64,000 bases of DNA from Bacillus sp. EB01 (GTDB lineage: Bacteria > Bacillota > Bacilli > Bacillales > Cytobacillaceae): positions 2,775,189 through 2,839,188 of the forward strand of contig NZ_HG964497.1 of the NCBI RefSeq assembly GCF_000613125.1, written 5' to 3'. Both the position numbers and the translations under genes were made by a program. A model generated the notes under the pieces. The model saw only the letters and a program-made list of their open reading frames with translations. It did no database searches and was not told the DNA's origin. Every line of letters starts with the position of its first letter. Positions within the stretch are counted from its first letter, which is position 1. Shown here piece by piece: positions 1-10,921 of the stretch.

Positions 1-134
1 ATCGCATAAAAAGCCGCATCCACTTCAACGATTGGAAAGTGGGCAGCGTATTCACTTAACTTCTCCCTGGCAGGTATCCCCGGCCTATATAAGCTATCAT
101 GGTCACCCCAGCCTGTTACCCCAATATAGATCAT
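1..134 (-). CDS. DUF72 family protein (YunF/YecE-like), N-terminal part only
   Basis: The gene runs off the left edge; only its first 44 codons are present. Translated on the minus strand it begins MIYIGVTGWGDHDSLYRPG and continues to EVDAAFYA, the characteristic start of DUF72 (YecE/YunF) proteins, a TIM-barrel family of unknown biochemical role. The ATG ends at 134 and has a GGAGGG ribosome binding site about five bases upstream (140-145). In Bacillus subtilis a DUF72 gene (yunF) lies close to the suf region, so the position fits. The longer frame on the opposite strand here is antisense to this gene. The family call is fairly sure; the function is unknown. Confidence 0.75.
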   Translation of the reverse strand, partial: MIYIGVTGWGDHDSLYRPGIPAREKLSEYAAHFPIVEVDAAFYA

Positions 135-350
135 ACTATCCCTCCAGTCACATCATAGCACAAACGTCCCAAATTTCTCTTGTAGATGTTTTCCCCGGCG
201 TGGGGAAAGTAAACTAGAAACCGTTTAGTGTCCATTCCTGCTTCCCCGCCTCAGTTCGGGTACATAAATGCGATTCACTTTTAGTCCCCGATATAACATA
301 AACCATAGAACAATCCTCTAATCAGCAAACTTAAGTCGTTCCCTATACAC
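135..350. other. Gap between the suf terminator and the DUF72 gene
   Basis: No gene is visible. A short hairpin (TTTTCCCC/GGGGAAA, about 190-208) lies here and could belong to the leader of the DUF72 gene. Nothing else stands out. Confidence 0.4.
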
Positions 351-384
351 AAAAAACCCGGCCAGGGAGTCCCAGCCAGGTTCA
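351..384 (-). terminator. Terminator after sufB
   Basis: On the minus strand an imperfect GC-rich hairpin (AACCTGGC... pairing with ...GCCGGGTT) is followed by TTTTTTG. It lies 12 bases after the sufB stop codon, where the end of the suf operon is expected. Confidence 0.7.
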
Positions 385-396
385 GATACACTACTA

Positions 397-1794
397 TTAA
401 CCGATCGATCCTTCCATCTCGAACTTGATCAAGCGATTCATTTCAACGGCATATTCCATTGGAAGTTCCTTTGTGAATGGCTCGATGAAGCCCATGACGA
501 TCATTTCGGTTGCTTCTTGTTCGGAAACACCGCGGCTCATCAGGTAGAAGAGCTGCTCCTCGGAAACCTTTGAAACCTTCGCTTCGTGCTCGAGCGAAAT
601 GTTGTCGTTCAAGATTTCGTTGTAAGGAATTGTATCCGAAGTCGATTTATTATCCATAATCAACGTGTCACACTCGATGTTTGAGCGGGCGCCATCTGCT
701 TTGCGGCCAAAGTGGACGATACCGCGGTAGGTTACCTTCCCGCCATGCTTCGAGATTGACTTGGACACGATTGTTGAAGATGTGTTCGGTGCAAGGTGAA
801 TCATTTTTGCACCTGCATCCTGGTGCTGGCCTTTACCTGCCATTGCAATCGACAGTGTTAAGCCGCGCGCGCCTTCACCCTTCAGGATAACTGCAGGGTA
901 TTTCATTGTAAGCTTGGAACCGATGTTGCCGTCAATCCATTCCATAGTAGCATTCGCCTCACAAACCGCACGCTTTGTAACGAGGTTGTAGACGTTGTTT
1001 GCCCAGTTCTGGATTGTTGTATAGCGGCAATACGCATCTTTCTTGATAATGATTTCAACGACCGCACTATGAAGTGAATTCGTTGTGTAGACAGGTGCGG
1101 TACAGCCCTCAACATAATGGACAGAAGCCCCTTCATCAACAATAATCAAAGTACGTTCAAACTGTCCCATATTTTCAGAGTTGATGCGGAAGTACGCTTG
1201 AAGTGGAGTGTCCACTTTCACGCCTGGAGGAACATAAATGAATGAACCGCCGGACCAAACTGCAGAGTTAAGCGCTGCAAATTTGTTGTCTGTTGGAGGG
1301 ATGACTGTTGCCCAGTGCTTGCGGAAAATATCTTCATTTTCCTTCAGCGCCGAGTCAGTATCCTTAAAGACGATTCCCAACTTTTCAAGATCTTCCTGCA
1401 TATTGTGGTAAACAACTTCTGATTCATACTGCGCAGATACACCAGCAAGGTACTTTTGCTCAGCTTCTGGAATACCTAATTTATCAAAGGTTGCTTTGAT
1501 TTCTTCAGGTACCTCATCCCAGGACCGCTCAGTTTTTTCGGAAGGCTTGACATAATACGTGATTTCATCGAAATTCAATGTATTCAGGTCGCCGCCCCAC
1601 TGAGGCATTGGTCTCGCATAGAATTGCTCGAGCGATTTCAGGCGGAAATCGAGCATCCATTGCGGCTCTTCTTTCATTTTCGAGATTTCCTCAACGATCT
1701 CGCGCGTCAGGCCGCGCTTAGACCGGAAGATGGAAACGTCACGGTCTGCAAAGCCATATTTGTAATCGCCGATTTCTGGCGCTTTTTTAGCCAT
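397..1794 (-). CDS. sufB: Fe-S cluster scaffold protein SufB
   Basis: SufB is the scaffold on which the SUF machinery builds [Fe-S] clusters; it works in the cytoplasm with SufC and SufD. The 465-residue product starts [15 protein letters not shown] and ends [10 protein letters not shown], nearly the same as my memory of Bacillus SufB over its whole length. An upstream in-frame start exists, but the chosen ATG (1794) has GGAGG nine bases away and gives the family's normal length. It is the last gene of sufC-sufD-sufS-sufU-sufB and is followed by a terminator. A gap of 168 bases separates it from sufU, so transcript processing or an extra promoter is possible, though none is obvious. Confidence 0.97.
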   Translation of the reverse strand: MAKKAPEIGDYKYGFADRDVSIFRSKRGLTREIVEEISKMKEEPQWMLDFRLKSLEQFYARPMPQWGGDLNTLNFDEITYYVKPSEKTERSWDEVPEEIKATFDKLGIPEAEQKYLAGVSAQYESEVVYHNMQEDLEKLGIVFKDTDSALKENEDIFRKHWATVIPPTDNKFAALNSAVWSGGSFIYVPPGVKVDTPLQAYFRINSENMGQFERTLIIVDEGASVHYVEGCTAPVYTTNSLHSAVVEIIIKKDAYCRYTTIQNWANNVYNLVTKRAVCEANATMEWIDGNIGSKLTMKYPAVILKGEGARGLTLSIAMAGKGQHQDAGAKMIHLAPNTSSTIVSKSISKHGGKVTYRGIVHFGRKADGARSNIECDTLIMDNKSTSDTIPYNEILNDNISLEHEAKVSKVSEEQLFYLMSRGVSEQEATEMIVMGFIEPFTKELPMEYAVEMNRLIKFEMEGSIG

Positions 1795-1962
1795 CTCCAT
1801 ATTCCTCCATTCATAGGCGCCAGGCAGTTTTTGAAAATTTACCAATATAGCATGAGGCAATTTCTCAAAATTTTGCTGCCGTTTTAGCCCAATGTAGTAA
1901 AGCCTCGTAAAACAAGCTTTATTCTGAAAACCGGAAAGGGCCAATCAGCCCTCAAGCGGAAC

Positions 1963-4926
<2,964 letters not shown>

Positions 4927-4945
4927 GAAATAATCCCCCTAAGAT

Positions 4946-5731
4946 TTAAGCTTCTTGCTCGACAGTTTCATCTTCAATGCCAAGCTCTTGCTTGATCCAG
5001 TCATAGCCTTCAGCTTCCAGGCGCTGCGCCAGTTCAGGGCCGCCAGACTTAACGATGCGGCCTTGCATCATAACATGCACATGATCCGGAGTGATATAGT
5101 TTAGAAGGCGCTGATAGTGGGTAATAATCAGGCAGCCAAACTCCTCGCCGCGCATTTGATTGATTCCCTTTGAAACAACCTTAAGCGCGTCGATATCAAG
5201 ACCGGAGTCGATCTCATCGAGGATCGCAATCTTAGGCTCGATCATCATAAGCTGCAGGATTTCATTGCGCTTCTTCTCACCGCCTGAGAAACCTTCATTC
5301 AGGTAACGCTGCGCCATATCCTGGTCCATTTCCAGAAAATCCATCTGTTTATCCATCTGGCGGATGAATTTCATCAAGGAGATTTCATTGCCTTCGCCTC
5401 TGCGGCTGTTGATTGCAGAGCGTAAAAAATCGGCATTTGTAACGCCGCTGATTTCGCTAGGATATTGCATGGCAAGGAACAGGCCTGCGCGAGCACGCTC
5501 GTCCACTTCCATTTCCAGAACGTCCTCACCATCAAAAGTGATTGAACCGCTCGTTACTTCATATTTTGGGTGGCCCATAATAGCCGAGGAAAGAGTCGAT
5601 TTCCCAGTACCGTTCGGTCCCATAATCGCGTGAATTTCCCCGCCTTTTACTTCAAGGTTTACCCCTTTAAGAATTTCTTTGCCGTCAATCGCGACGTGCA
5701 GGTCTTTGATCGTTAAAGTTGATCCGGCCAT
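4946..5731 (-). CDS. sufC: Fe-S assembly ATPase SufC
   Basis: SufC is the ABC-type ATPase that drives rearrangement of the SufBD scaffold; unlike transporter ATPases it works in the cytosol without membrane partners. The 261-residue protein has a Walker A (GPNGTGKST), a signature motif (FSGGEKKR), a Walker B (IAILDEIDSGLD) and an H-loop (IITHYQ). Two in-frame ATGs lie near the start; the second (5731) is chosen because GGAGG is seven bases upstream of it and only one base from the first. It is the first gene of the operon. Confidence 0.96.
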   Translation of the reverse strand: MAGSTLTIKDLHVAIDGKEILKGVNLEVKGGEIHAIMGPNGTGKSTLSSAIMGHPKYEVTSGSITFDGEDVLEMEVDERARAGLFLAMQYPSEISGVTNADFLRSAINSRRGEGNEISLMKFIRQMDKQMDFLEMDQDMAQRYLNEGFSGGEKKRNEILQLMMIEPKIAILDEIDSGLDIDALKVVSKGINQMRGEEFGCLIITHYQRLLNYITPDHVHVMMQGRIVKSGGPELAQRLEAEGYDWIKQELGIEDETVEQEA

Positions 5732-5791
5732 TTCCATACCTCCGCAGAAAGTTAGAAGCCTTCCATTTTGCCATAAAGGCTGCAGGCTTCC

Positions 5792-5811
5792 ATTCTCATT
5801 TTATTCTCATT
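5792..5811 (-). promoter_or_regulatory. Direct repeat upstream of sufC (possible metal-regulator site)
   Basis: On the minus strand AATGAGAAT occurs twice, 11 bases apart, about 60 bases before the sufC start. The A/T-rich GAGAAT steps recall the hexamer arrays bound by Fur-family repressors, but the match to the Fur consensus is poor. Iron control of suf is an inference only. Confidence 0.2.
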
Positions 5812-5983
5812 ACAATCTTATAACAAATTTAATTGGTTAGCAACCCTTTAAACCGATTGAAAAAGGTGCCAACCATTTTCAATGAACTATACTCCAGTGA
5901 GAATAAGCCGCGCCTACTTCTCAAGCTATTTTCCCCCTGCCTTAGAGGGTTCATGTATCATACGTACTTACAATAGCTTAAAA

Positions 5984-6027
5984 AAAGCCGAAATGCCAGT
6001 GAAAAGGTCCACTGGCATCCCGGCTTT
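5984..6027. terminator. Long hairpin upstream of the suf operon
   Basis: AAAGCCG-AAATGCCAGTG pairs with CACTGGCATC-CGGCTTT around a short loop, making a nearly perfect stem of about 17 bp. A-rich and T-rich flanks let it act as an intrinsic terminator in either direction. It separates the suf operon from the small gene at 6225. Confidence 0.65.
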
Positions 6028-6083
6028 CTTCCTATTATATACAGTTTCATCCAAGGGGAAAATTCTTCGATAAAGTGAAACTT

Positions 6084-6210
6084 CAATCAGTGGGGGGTTC
6101 TTCATCCCCCACTGATTGTTAGTTGAACCAATCGGGCTTTTACGGGCTGTTATCCCCCCCACCTACACTTCATCGGTTTCCCGGCATTAGGTGGGGGGCT
6201 TACAGCCCGT
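6084..6210. repeat. Twin GC-rich hairpin element
   Basis: Two strong dyads follow each other. The first (6084-6118) is CAATCAGTGGGGG and its exact complement around a nine-base loop. The second (6142-6210) pairs ACGGGCTGT...CCCCCCACCT with AGGTGGGGGG...ACAGCCCGT around a loop of about 24 bases. Neither is followed by a clean T tract, so they are not simple terminators. The layout suggests a dispersed Bacillaceae intergenic repeat or a structured RNA; I cannot name its family. Confidence 0.5.
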
Positions 6211-6224
6211 TAATGCGGGAAAAA

Positions 6225-6410
6225 CTAAAACACTTTCCGTTCCAGATCAGCAACAATCCTCCGGCTCTTCACATACTCTTCCTCGCGGCGCTGCTCAACT
6301 TCCATCCTCGTTTCATGCTTAAGATTATACTCCTCATAGCCAACCCCATGAGACTGCTGCATCGCTTTTTCCATCTCCGACGTATACTTCAAATCAAGTT
6401 TATTATCCAA
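6225..6410 (-). CDS. Small charged hypothetical protein
   Basis: A 61-residue frame starts with TTG at 6410, preceded by AAAGGAAG at good spacing; the longer in-frame GTG start lacks such a site. The product is rich in Glu, Lys and Arg (for example MEVEQRREEEYVKSRRI) and is predicted to be helical, with no membrane segment or cysteine. It is not a recognised family. It stands alone between the twin hairpins and the 52-bp repeat array. The ribosome binding site and composition favour a real gene, but this is uncertain. Confidence 0.45.
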   Translation of the reverse strand: MDNKLDLKYTSEMEKAMQQSHGVGYEEYNLKHETRMEVEQRREEEYVKSRRIVADLERKVF

Positions 6411-6703
6411 TTTACTCTTCCTTTCTGAGTGTGTCTCGCTGTTTTTTTGCAAAAATTGGCCGACAACCACCGTTCGGTTCAGTCATACAGCCCATCTTTG
6501 CTCCGAATTTTGCGGCATTGTTCTTCCTCACCAGGTTAAGCTGCTGACATACGGAATAACCACCGCACCTTTTTTGTTTACCCTTACTGAAAAGGAATTA
6601 ACGGCATTCGGGAAATGCAATGGTGGAAAATGATTCCAACAGCTAATCCTTTCAGGTTTAAGAGGATCATTTCTCATTATCCAAGAGTTGGCGTGGGCTT
6701 TGC

Positions 6704-6911
6704 TGGATTAATTGTTGTATTTGAAGTGGTGATTAATCCACGAAGTTCTGTTTGCTGGATTAATATATGGGATAAGAAGGAGTTTAATCCACAAAATGCT
6801 GTTTACTGGATTAATTCGCGCCGCTGCCGAGGAGATAAATCCACCAAATGCGTTTTACTGGATTAATCCATGGTGCTGGTTAGAAGATTAATCCACGAAA
6901 CGCGGTATACA
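6704..6911. repeat. 52-bp tandem array A (TGGATTAAT/ATTAATCCA arms)
   Basis: Four units begin at 6704, 6756, 6807 and 6859 (spacing 52, 51, 52). Each starts with TGGATTAAT, has a variable centre of about 17 bases, then ATTAATCCAC (one unit TTTAATCCAC, one AAATCCACC) and a semi-conserved tail ending near GTTTAC. The two boxes are inverted repeats of each other. A more worn unit may precede the array (about 6652-6703). The array lies in the gap between yurZ and the small gene at 6225; no convincing gene crosses it. Confidence 0.8.
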
Positions 6912-7017
6912 CCAAAAGCAGCACCATTTCGGAGTAGCCAGCACTCAATTCAAACCCCTTTTGAGGTGCGATTTCACATAAAAAAGGTGGCCACTATCTA
7001 TAGGCCACCTTCCATTT

Positions 7018-7389
7018 TTATTGTTTTAATTGATTCAATTCATCCATCGCTTCCTGAACAAGAGTTACCCCCTGGCTCATGGCGGCTCCTCCGCCAAAAG
7101 CTGCAGTGACTCCCACAGCCTCCAGAATCTCTTGTTCAGATGCTCCCTGGTCGAGGCAGCCTTTCAGGTGATAAATGATACAATACTCATCCTGCGAATT
7201 GAGCGCAACACCCAATGCAATTAACTGTTTCTGCTTTTGGGAAAGAGCCCCCTCCTTAAAGCATGCTTCCGTAAAAGCATTATAATGGCGGGCAATATCC
7301 GGCATTTTTTGCGTAAACAAACCTAGGCCAGCTTTGTAATCATATAACGCTGCTTCTGTTGAATTTTGCGGTTCATGAAAATGTTCCAT
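7018..7389 (-). CDS. yurZ: Carboxymuconolactone decarboxylase / AhpD-like protein YurZ
   Basis: The 123-residue protein belongs to the AhpD/CMD family. It carries the redox-type motif [10 protein letters not shown] with the C-x3-H arrangement typical of AhpD-like alkylhydroperoxidases, followed by the helical [21 protein letters not shown] segment. It begins MEHFHEPQ behind GAGGAG. In Bacillus subtilis yurZ lies between the suf and met transporter genes, exactly as here. The physiological substrate is not known; a role in peroxide or quinone chemistry is only a family inference. Confidence 0.88.
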   Translation of the reverse strand: MEHFHEPQNSTEAALYDYKAGLGLFTQKMPDIARHYNAFTEACFKEGALSQKQKQLIALGVALNSQDEYCIIYHLKGCLDQGASEQEILEAVGVTAAFGGGAAMSQGVTLVQEAMDELNQLKQ

Positions 7390-7545
7390 TTATTCCACTC
7401 CTCACGTTTGTCATCACAAAGATTAGTATGCAATAACCAAAGGGAGAGTATTCGCTTGAAACAATACCTGGGCCTGAATTCCCGGTACAAATAGATAGTC
7501 GAGTTGCTGAAATTCTGCCTAAACCATGGGTTCGTATTTTGAATA
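7390..7545. other. Intergenic DNA upstream of yurZ
   Basis: This gap holds the yurZ ribosome binding site and presumably its promoter. I see no gene or clear structure before the 21-bp repeat begins. Confidence 0.4.
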
Positions 7546-7656
7546 AGGACAGATTTTTAAAGAATCAGGACAGTTTTTTCGATTTACAAGACAATTCCCG
7601 AAGAATACAGGACATTTCCCGTACGATACAAGACAGATTTTTAATTTTTCGGGACA
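7546..7656. repeat. 21-bp tandem array (ARGACA-N15)
   Basis: The hexamer ARGACA (or GGGACA) recurs at 7546, 7567, 7588, 7609, 7630 and 7651, an exact 21-base step over six units, while the 15 bases between are A/T-rich and diverged. Because 21 is a multiple of three, open frames run through on both strands and look like heptad peptides (SC-x4-L on one, QD-x5 on the other). No ribosome binding site supports either. It lies between the metQ terminator and yurZ. Confidence 0.75.
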
Positions 7657-7694
7657 CACCAAGTAACCGAGACTCCATCCACATAATCCTTCGA

Positions 7695-7726
7695 ACAAAA
7701 AAACAGGCCCCCAACCGGGAGCCTGC
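7695..7726 (-). terminator. Terminator after metQ
   Basis: On the minus strand CAGGCTCCC pairs with GGGGGCCTG around GGTT (one mismatch) and is followed by TTTTTTTG. It lies 12 bases downstream of metQ and closes metN-metP-metQ. Confidence 0.85.
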
Positions 7727-7737
7727 CGCTAAATCAA

Positions 7738-8574
7738 TTATTCGGTTTTTACTGGTACGACAGAACCGCCGTATTCCTTCAGGATCCAATCCTGGATTTC
7801 TTTTGAACGAAGGACTTCCACTAGAGTTTTGATTTCCTCTTTATTTTCATCGCCTTTTTTGACTGCGATGATGTTTACGTATGGAGAGTCAGATTCTTCG
7901 ATTGCAATAGAATCTTTTACTGGGTTTAAGCCAGCATCAAGAGCATAGTTGGAATTGATTAGGACAGCATCGCCTTCACCGTTGTTGTAGATTTGCGGAA
8001 GTAATGCCGCTTCGTATTTGGCATCAAAATTTAGGTTCTTAGGGTTTTCAACAATGTCTTTTGCAGTTGCAGTAGTTTTGTCAATACCCTCTTTTAATTT
8101 AATAAGGCCTTTTGCTTCAAGCATTGTCAGGATACGGCCATGGTCAGCTACAGAAGAGCTTACAATGATATGCGCGCCCTCAGGCAATTCTTCAAGGCTC
8201 TTATATTTCTTAGAGTACACGCCAATCGGCTCGATATGGATGCCGCCTGCATTTTCAAACTCATAACCGTTTTCCGCAATTTGAGACTCGAAGTAAGGAA
8301 TGTGCTGGAAATAGTTTGCATCCAGGTCGCCAGAATCAAGAGATTTATTTGGCAGGATGTAGTCAGTGAAAGTTTCGATTTCTAGCTCAATGCCTTTTTC
8401 CTCAAGAAGCGGCTTTGCCTGTTCGAGAATTTCAGCATGTGGAACGTTTGATGCACCAACAACTAGTTCCTTCTTTTCTTCCTTGCTGCCGCTAGCTTTA
8501 TCCTCAGAGCTTCCGCAAGCCGCCAGCGCCAATGTCAGTGCTAATGTTAAAAGTAAGCCAAACCATTTTTTCAT
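7738..8574 (-). CDS. metQ: Methionine ABC transporter substrate-binding lipoprotein MetQ
   Basis: MetQ captures methionine outside the membrane and delivers it to MetP/MetN. The 278-residue product has a lipoprotein signal with the lipobox LALAAC (Cys20). The NlpA/MetQ domain follows, with motifs such as VVGASNVPHAEI and the YFQHIPYFE substrate region. It starts behind AAGGAG and is third in metN-metP-metQ, which is read from the two SAM riboswitches at 10.4-10.8 kb. It is the usual MetQ length. Confidence 0.95.
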   Translation of the reverse strand: MKKWFGLLLTLALTLALAACGSSEDKASGSKEEKKELVVGASNVPHAEILEQAKPLLEEKGIELEIETFTDYILPNKSLDSGDLDANYFQHIPYFESQIAENGYEFENAGGIHIEPIGVYSKKYKSLEELPEGAHIIVSSSVADHGRILTMLEAKGLIKLKEGIDKTTATAKDIVENPKNLNFDAKYEAALLPQIYNNGEGDAVLINSNYALDAGLNPVKDSIAIEESDSPYVNIIAVKKGDENKEEIKTLVEVLRSKEIQDWILKEYGGSVVPVKTE

Positions 8575-8640
8575 TTGTTTCCTCTCCTTTTATATGGGTG
8601 AAAGTTTTTTTATGAACCGGCCACAATATGGCCGAAGGAA

Positions 8641-9309
8641 TCATCTCTTATCAAGCTTTTTAGTAAATGTGTCTCCAATAATCTGAATGATAAAAACAAT
8701 AATTAAGATGACAATTGTTGCAACGAGAGTCACATCCGGCCTTGAGCGCTGGAAGCCTTCAAGATAGGCAAGGTTTCCAAGACCCCCTGCACCAATCGCC
8801 CCAGCCATTGCCGTATAACTGACAAGTGCAATTGCTGTAACTGTGATACCAGATACAAGTGCCGGCATCGATTCAGGGAGCAGTACCTTCCAGATAATCG
8901 TCCAGGTCGAAGCGCCCATGGATCTAGCGGCTTCAATTACACCTTTATCAATTTCACGGAGTCCGATTTCAACCATCCTTGCATAAAACGGCGCCGATCC
9001 AATAATCAAAGCTGGTAATGCCGCTTCCTCACCAATCATTGAGCCAACCAGCCAAATCGTAAATGGAATCAGCAGTACTATCAGAATGATGAAGGGGATG
9101 GAACGGAACACGTTAACAAAAGCAGCGATAATTTTATTTATAAAAGCATTTTCCCAAAGGTTTCCTTTGCCTGTCAGGAAAAGCAGCAATCCAAGAATAA
9201 TTCCAAGAATAAAGGTAATGACAACCGAAATGCTTGTCATATAAAGCGTTTCAATTGTTGCCTCCCAGATGTCTTCCCAGTCGACGTTCGGAAAAAGTTC
9301 CTCAAGCAT
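8641..9309 (-). CDS. metP: Methionine ABC transporter permease MetP (MetI)
   Basis: This is the membrane subunit of the methionine importer. The 222-residue protein has about five transmembrane helices and the EAA coupling loop EAARSMGASTWTIIWKVLLP that contacts MetN. The ATG at 9309 is preferred over the in-frame TTG two codons earlier because GGAGG lies nine bases upstream of the ATG and only three from the TTG. The start overlaps the end of metN by eight bases, indicating translational coupling. Confidence 0.93.
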   Translation of the reverse strand: MLEELFPNVDWEDIWEATIETLYMTSISVVITFILGIILGLLLFLTGKGNLWENAFINKIIAAFVNVFRSIPFIILIVLLIPFTIWLVGSMIGEEAALPALIIGSAPFYARMVEIGLREIDKGVIEAARSMGASTWTIIWKVLLPESMPALVSGITVTAIALVSYTAMAGAIGAGGLGNLAYLEGFQRSRPDVTLVATIVILIIVFIIQIIGDTFTKKLDKR

Positions 9310-10327
9310 TCGCAATCACCTCCACGCCAATCTGCTGGGATTGAATATACTCAAGCGCCTTTCCGATTTCCTCATCCGTGCCATCAAGATGGACGAACAA
9401 AGTCCCATATGAGCCACTCTGGGTTTTAGAAATTTTCCCTTGAAGGATATTGATTGTAACACCGTATTGCCTGATCAAGTTGGTGATCAATGGCTGCTCG
9501 GTCGATTCTCCTACGAAAGTTAGCTGGATCACTTGCCCGGAATGATATTGCTCCAGGAGATGCTCAATTGTCTCCTTTGTCTCCTCCGGCTCAGTGACCT
9601 GCTGGACAAATCGTTTCGTAATTGGCTGTTGAGGATTTCTAAATACATCAAGTACTCGGCCAAGTTCAACAATTTTGCCGCTTTCCATAACAGCAACCCG
9701 ATGGCAAATTTTCCTGATAACATGCATTTCGTGTGTAATCAGAACAATTGTCAGCCCAAGACGCTTGTTAATATCGACCAACAGATCCAGGATTGAATCG
9801 GTCGTTTGCGGATCAAGTGCCGAGGTCGCTTCATCACAGAGCAGCACCTTCGGATTATTGGCAAGTGCCCTGGCAATGCCAACACGCTGTTTCTGTCCTC
9901 CGGAGAGCTGTGAAGGATAAGCATTCTCCCTTCCCTCTAGGCCAACCAGTTTAATCAGTTCATCAACCCGTTTTTTTCGGGCAGCCCCTGATACACCGGC
10001 AATTTCTAGCGGGAATGCAATGTTTTCCCGGACAGTTCGTGACCAGAGCAGGTTGAAGTGCTGAAAAATCATTGCGATTTCCATGCGGGCCTTCCGGAGC
10101 TCTTTTCCCTTTATCTTTGAGATCTCTCGTTCATCGATTGTTATGGTACCCTCTGTTGGTGTTTCCAGCCTGTTCAGCATTCGAATTAATGTACTTTTTC
10201 CGGCGCCGCTGTAGCCTATCACACCAAAGATTTCGCCTTCCTTTATTTCAAGATTCACATCTTCAACAGCTTTGAGCGCTCCCTGCTTCGAAGGGAACAG
10301 CTTGCTGACATTTTTTATCGAAATCAT
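9302..10327 (-). CDS. metN: Methionine ABC transporter ATPase MetN
   Basis: MetN powers methionine uptake. The 341-residue protein has an ABC domain with Walker A (GYSGAGKST), signature (LSGGQKQR), Walker B (VLLCDEATSALD) and the H-loop (LITHEMH). A C-terminal NIL domain (about residues 265-341) is the regulatory methionine-binding domain that inhibits transport when internal methionine is high. It is the first gene after the tandem S-box leader. A second MetN, clearly homologous but diverged, lies at 62711. Confidence 0.95.
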   Translation of the reverse strand: MISIKNVSKLFPSKQGALKAVEDVNLEIKEGEIFGVIGYSGAGKSTLIRMLNRLETPTEGTITIDEREISKIKGKELRKARMEIAMIFQHFNLLWSRTVRENIAFPLEIAGVSGAARKKRVDELIKLVGLEGRENAYPSQLSGGQKQRVGIARALANNPKVLLCDEATSALDPQTTDSILDLLVDINKRLGLTIVLITHEMHVIRKICHRVAVMESGKIVELGRVLDVFRNPQQPITKRFVQQVTEPEETKETIEHLLEQYHSGQVIQLTFVGESTEQPLITNLIRQYGVTINILQGKISKTQSGSYGTLFVHLDGTDEEIGKALEYIQSQQIGVEVIANA

Positions 10328-10427
10328 CCTATCACCCTCTTTACTCCCATTTACTTACCCGTCAATCTCGACTCTATACTTTTCTATCGTTTGAAAGTTT
10401 TACTTTAATATTCTTAGGAATAGAAAA

Positions 10428-10460
10428 TGCCTTTCTGCACGCGGGCAGAAAGGCATAGTC
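10428..10460 (-). terminator. Attenuator hairpin of the proximal SAM riboswitch
   Basis: TGCCTTTCTGC pairs perfectly with GCAGAAAGGCA around a six-base loop, and the minus strand then reads TTTTCT. Its 5' arm (CCTTTCT) can also pair with AGAAAGG at the 3' edge of the aptamer, which would be the antiterminator. This is the standard S-box OFF switch. Confidence 0.85.
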
Positions 10461-10463
10461 AAA

Positions 10464-10590
10464 TATATCCTTTCTCCCATCTCCCAAAGCAAACGCTTTG
10501 CGTGAATTGGCACCATTTCATCTGGATACTATCCAGTGACGGTTGCCGGGCTTCATCGGGCACTTCCCTCCACCTCTCTTGATAAGAGCA
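10464..10590 (-). promoter_or_regulatory. SAM-I (S-box) riboswitch, proximal copy, for metN-metP-metQ
   Basis: Read on the minus strand it has the S-box core: AGAGAGGTGGAGGG, then GCCCGATGAAGCCCGGCAAC, the P3 hairpin CTGGATA/TATCCAG, GGTGCCAATTC, and the closing P4 hairpin. S-adenosylmethionine binding stabilises the aptamer and lets the downstream terminator form, shutting the operon off. It lies about 100 bases upstream of metN. Confidence 0.93.
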
Positions 10591-10702
10591 ACATTTATTA
10601 TTCAGTTAATTATGTGTGCAATCGTAACATGGTTAAAAAATCATGTCAATAAAGAGCTTTTGGAAATTTTTTAATGTGAAAATTGTTTTTCTAAAAAATA
10701 AA

Positions 10703-10727
10703 AATCCACTCCAAGAAGAGGGGATGT
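10703..10727 (-). terminator. Attenuator hairpin of the distal SAM riboswitch
   Basis: On the minus strand ATCCCCTC pairs with GAGTGGAT (one mismatch) and runs into TTTTTATTTTT. It lies between the two aptamers, so the distal riboswitch has its own terminator. Confidence 0.75.
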
Positions 10728-10730
10728 CTC

Positions 10731-10830
10731 TCCTTATCTCTGCAGAGCATACGCCCTGCTGGAATTAGCACCGTGTATAAACCGGTTGCCGGGCTTCATA
10801 GGGCCAGTCCCTCCACCTCTCTGGATAAGC
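10731..10830 (-). promoter_or_regulatory. SAM-I (S-box) riboswitch, distal copy
   Basis: The minus strand begins CTTATCCAGAGAGGTGGAGG, continues through GGCCCTATGAAGCCCGGCAA and GGTGCTAATTCCAGC, and closes with GATAAG pairing to the opening CTTATC (P1). This is a complete S-box aptamer, clearly diverged from the proximal copy. With its terminator it forms the first of two gates before metN. Confidence 0.93.
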
Positions 10831-10921
10831 AATATTAATTTTTTTAAAATATCGAGCTAGGGTTTGAACTTATTTTATCTTACACTTTTTTTCACGTCAA
10901 TCATTTATTTTAATTTTATTA

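Noticed and set aside
32-217. 61-codon plus-strand frame
   Set aside because: It is antisense to the recognisable DUF72 start, and has no ribosome binding site.
903-1142. Frames inside sufB and similar frames inside all large genes
   Set aside because: Shadow frames in well-conserved genes; none has support of its own.
7539-7832. Frames on both strands with heptad-like repeats
   Set aside because: The period of 21 creates them on both strands; the plus-strand frame runs through the metQ terminator into metQ antisense.
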